This document shows, in pieces, positions 4,170-5,270 of a stretch of 5,270 nt of DNA (its first letter is position 1; the number at the start of each line of letters is the position of its first letter). The notes below the pieces were generated by a model that worked only from the letters and a program-made list of their open reading frames with translations, made no database searches and was not told the origin of the DNA. The translations under genes were made by a program, and so were the position numbers. The DNA comes from Ruminococcus sp. (lineage in GTDB: Bacteria > Bacillota_A > Clostridia > Oscillospirales > Ruminococcaceae), in the NCBI GenBank assembly GCA_017418765.1, contig JAFOMV010000161.1:1-5270 (forward strand), given 5' to 3'.

Positions 4170-5270
4170 ATGAAGACTCTTGAAGAACTCAAGGTTGTCA
4201 GAGACAGCATGGAGGGTGAAGTCGCTCTCAGAACCCATGGCAATGCTTCTTCAAAATATGAAAGACACGTTCTCGTTTGCGGCGGTACAGGATGTACCTC
4301 CTCAGGTTCCCCGAAGATCATAGAGAAGCTTGAGGAAGAGCTTGCTGCAAAGGGACTCAAGGATAAGGTACAGATCGTTAAGACTGGTTGTTTCGGTCTC
4401 TGTGAAAGAGGTCCTATCATGATCGTTTATCCTGAGGGTTCATTCTACTCACGTGTAAACGTTGATGAGATCCCACGTATAGTTGAAGAACATCTCGTTG
4501 GCGGCAACCCTGTTAAGGAATTCCTTTACGAAGAAACAGTTGACGGTGACAACATCAAGTCACTTGATGATACATCATTCTATAAAAAGCAGCACCGTGT
4601 AGCTCTCAGAAACTGCGGTGTTATCAACCCTGAGTGTATCGACGAATACATCGGACGTCACGGCTATGAGGCTCTCGGTAAAGTCCTCACAGAAATGACT
4701 CCTGAAGACGTAATCCAGACTATCCTCGATTCAGGTCTCCGTGGACGTGGAGGCGGCGGATTCCCAACAGGTATGAAGTGGAAGCTCGCAAGAAACATCG
4801 TTCCTGACGCTGACCAGAAGTACGTTTGCTGTAACGCTGACGAGGGCGACCCGGGCGCATTCATGGACCGTTCAGTTCTCGAAGGCGATCCACACGTTGT
4901 ACTTGAGGCTATGTCTATCGCTGGTTACGCTATCGGCGCTACACAGGGTTATATCTATGTACGTGCTGAGTATCCTATCGCTGTTGAGCGTCTTAACATC
5001 GCTATCAAGCAGGCTCGTGAAGCAGGTATGCTCGGTAAGAACATCTTCGGCACAGATTTCTGCTTCGATATCGATCTCCGTCTCGGTGCAGGCGCTTTCG
5101 TTTGCGGTGAGGAAACAGCTCTCATGACTTCTATCGAAGGCAACCGTGGTGAGCCACGTCCAAGACCTCCTTTCCCGGCAGAAAAAGGTCTTTTCCAGAA
5201 GCCAACTATCCTCAACAATGTTGAAACATACGCTAATATCCCACAGATCATCCTCAACGGTGCTGATTGG
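4170..5270 (+). CDS. hydB: Electron-bifurcating [FeFe]-hydrogenase subunit HydB (NuoF-like, FMN/NADH-binding), 3' truncated by window
   Basis: The frame is open from ATG 4170 to the window edge (367 codons, no stop). AGGAGG at 4157-4162 with a 7-base spacer fixes the start. Residues about 32-110 form an N-terminal thioredoxin-like [2Fe-2S] domain with C37, C42, C74 and C78. The NuoF core starts near 145: the FMN loop GLRGRGGGGFPTGMKW (189-204), the flavin/NADH segment CNADEGDPGAFMDR (221-234) and GAGAFVCGEETALMTSIEGN (306-325). Family members are around 600 residues; the SLBB domain, the [4Fe-4S] site and the C-terminal ferredoxin-like domain would lie beyond the window. HydB binds NAD(H) and FMN and is the proposed site of flavin-based electron bifurcation. 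A fused N-terminal [2Fe-2S] domain directly after hydC fits HydABC better than four-gene HndABCD, where this domain is a separate HndB. Codon choice is strongly biased (CTC Leu, CGT Arg, AAG Lys), as in highly expressed genes. Confidence 0.93.
   Translation, partial: MKTLEELKVVRDSMEGEVALRTHGNASSKYERHVLVCGGTGCTSSGSPKIIEKLEEELAAKGLKDKVQIVKTGCFGLCERGPIMIVYPEGSFYSRVNVDEIPRIVEEHLVGGNPVKEFLYEETVDGDNIKSLDDTSFYKKQHRVALRNCGVINPECIDEYIGRHGYEALGKVLTEMTPEDVIQTILDSGLRGRGGGGFPTGMKWKLARNIVPDADQKYVCCNADEGDPGAFMDRSVLEGDPHVVLEAMSIAGYAIGATQGYIYVRAEYPIAVERLNIAIKQAREAGMLGKNIFGTDFCFDIDLRLGAGAFVCGEETALMTSIEGNRGEPRPRPPFPAEKGLFQKPTILNNVETYANIPQIILNGADW

Overview
The window looks like chromosomal DNA of a Ruminococcus-type gut or rumen bacterium (Clostridia, Oscillospiraceae). 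Three things point there. A secreted protein carries a Ruminococcus-style type I dockerin and Thr-rich linkers. A DUF4250 micro-gene is present. A hydC-hydB pair belongs to an electron-bifurcating [FeFe]-hydrogenase. Strong AGGAGG ribosome sites and sigma-A promoters fit a low-to-mid GC Firmicute. The species cannot be fixed from this window.

Layout: 1-117 is the C-terminal end of a plus-strand protein that finishes in an InlB-type (Listeria-Bacteroides) repeat. It is followed at once by an excellent Shine-Dalgarno with no usable start codon and an interrupted cysteine-rich reading frame (134-424), probably a decayed small gene. The convergent gap 425-777 is rich in secondary structure: a terminator-like hairpin (461-490), a 24-bp perfect inverted repeat (578-658), a second strong hairpin (685-722) and a plus-oriented terminator (753-775). 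The minus-strand gene 778-2838 encodes a 686-residue secreted protein with a signal peptide, four InlB-type repeats, a Thr-rich linker, an Ig-like domain, another beta domain and a C-terminal dockerin. It has no catalytic domain. Upstream of it on the same strand is a 58-residue DUF4250 gene (2956-3132) with a textbook sigma-A promoter (3231-3259).

A divergent intergenic region of about 510 bp leads to the plus-strand hydrogenase operon. It has an extended -10 promoter (3532-3560), a Rex-like operator in the leader (3604-3621), hydC (3644-4138) and hydB (4170 to the window edge, truncated). These two subunits would pass electrons between NADH, ferredoxin and a catalytic HydA expected just downstream. 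The extracellular fibre-binding side (dockerin protein) and the hydrogen-producing fermentation side are adjacent but divergently transcribed, and the sequence shows no functional link between them.

I do not see a clearly new multi-gene system. The least explained items are the interrupted frame behind the orphan Shine-Dalgarno, the hairpin cluster at 560-722, and the non-catalytic InlB-repeat/dockerin architecture.
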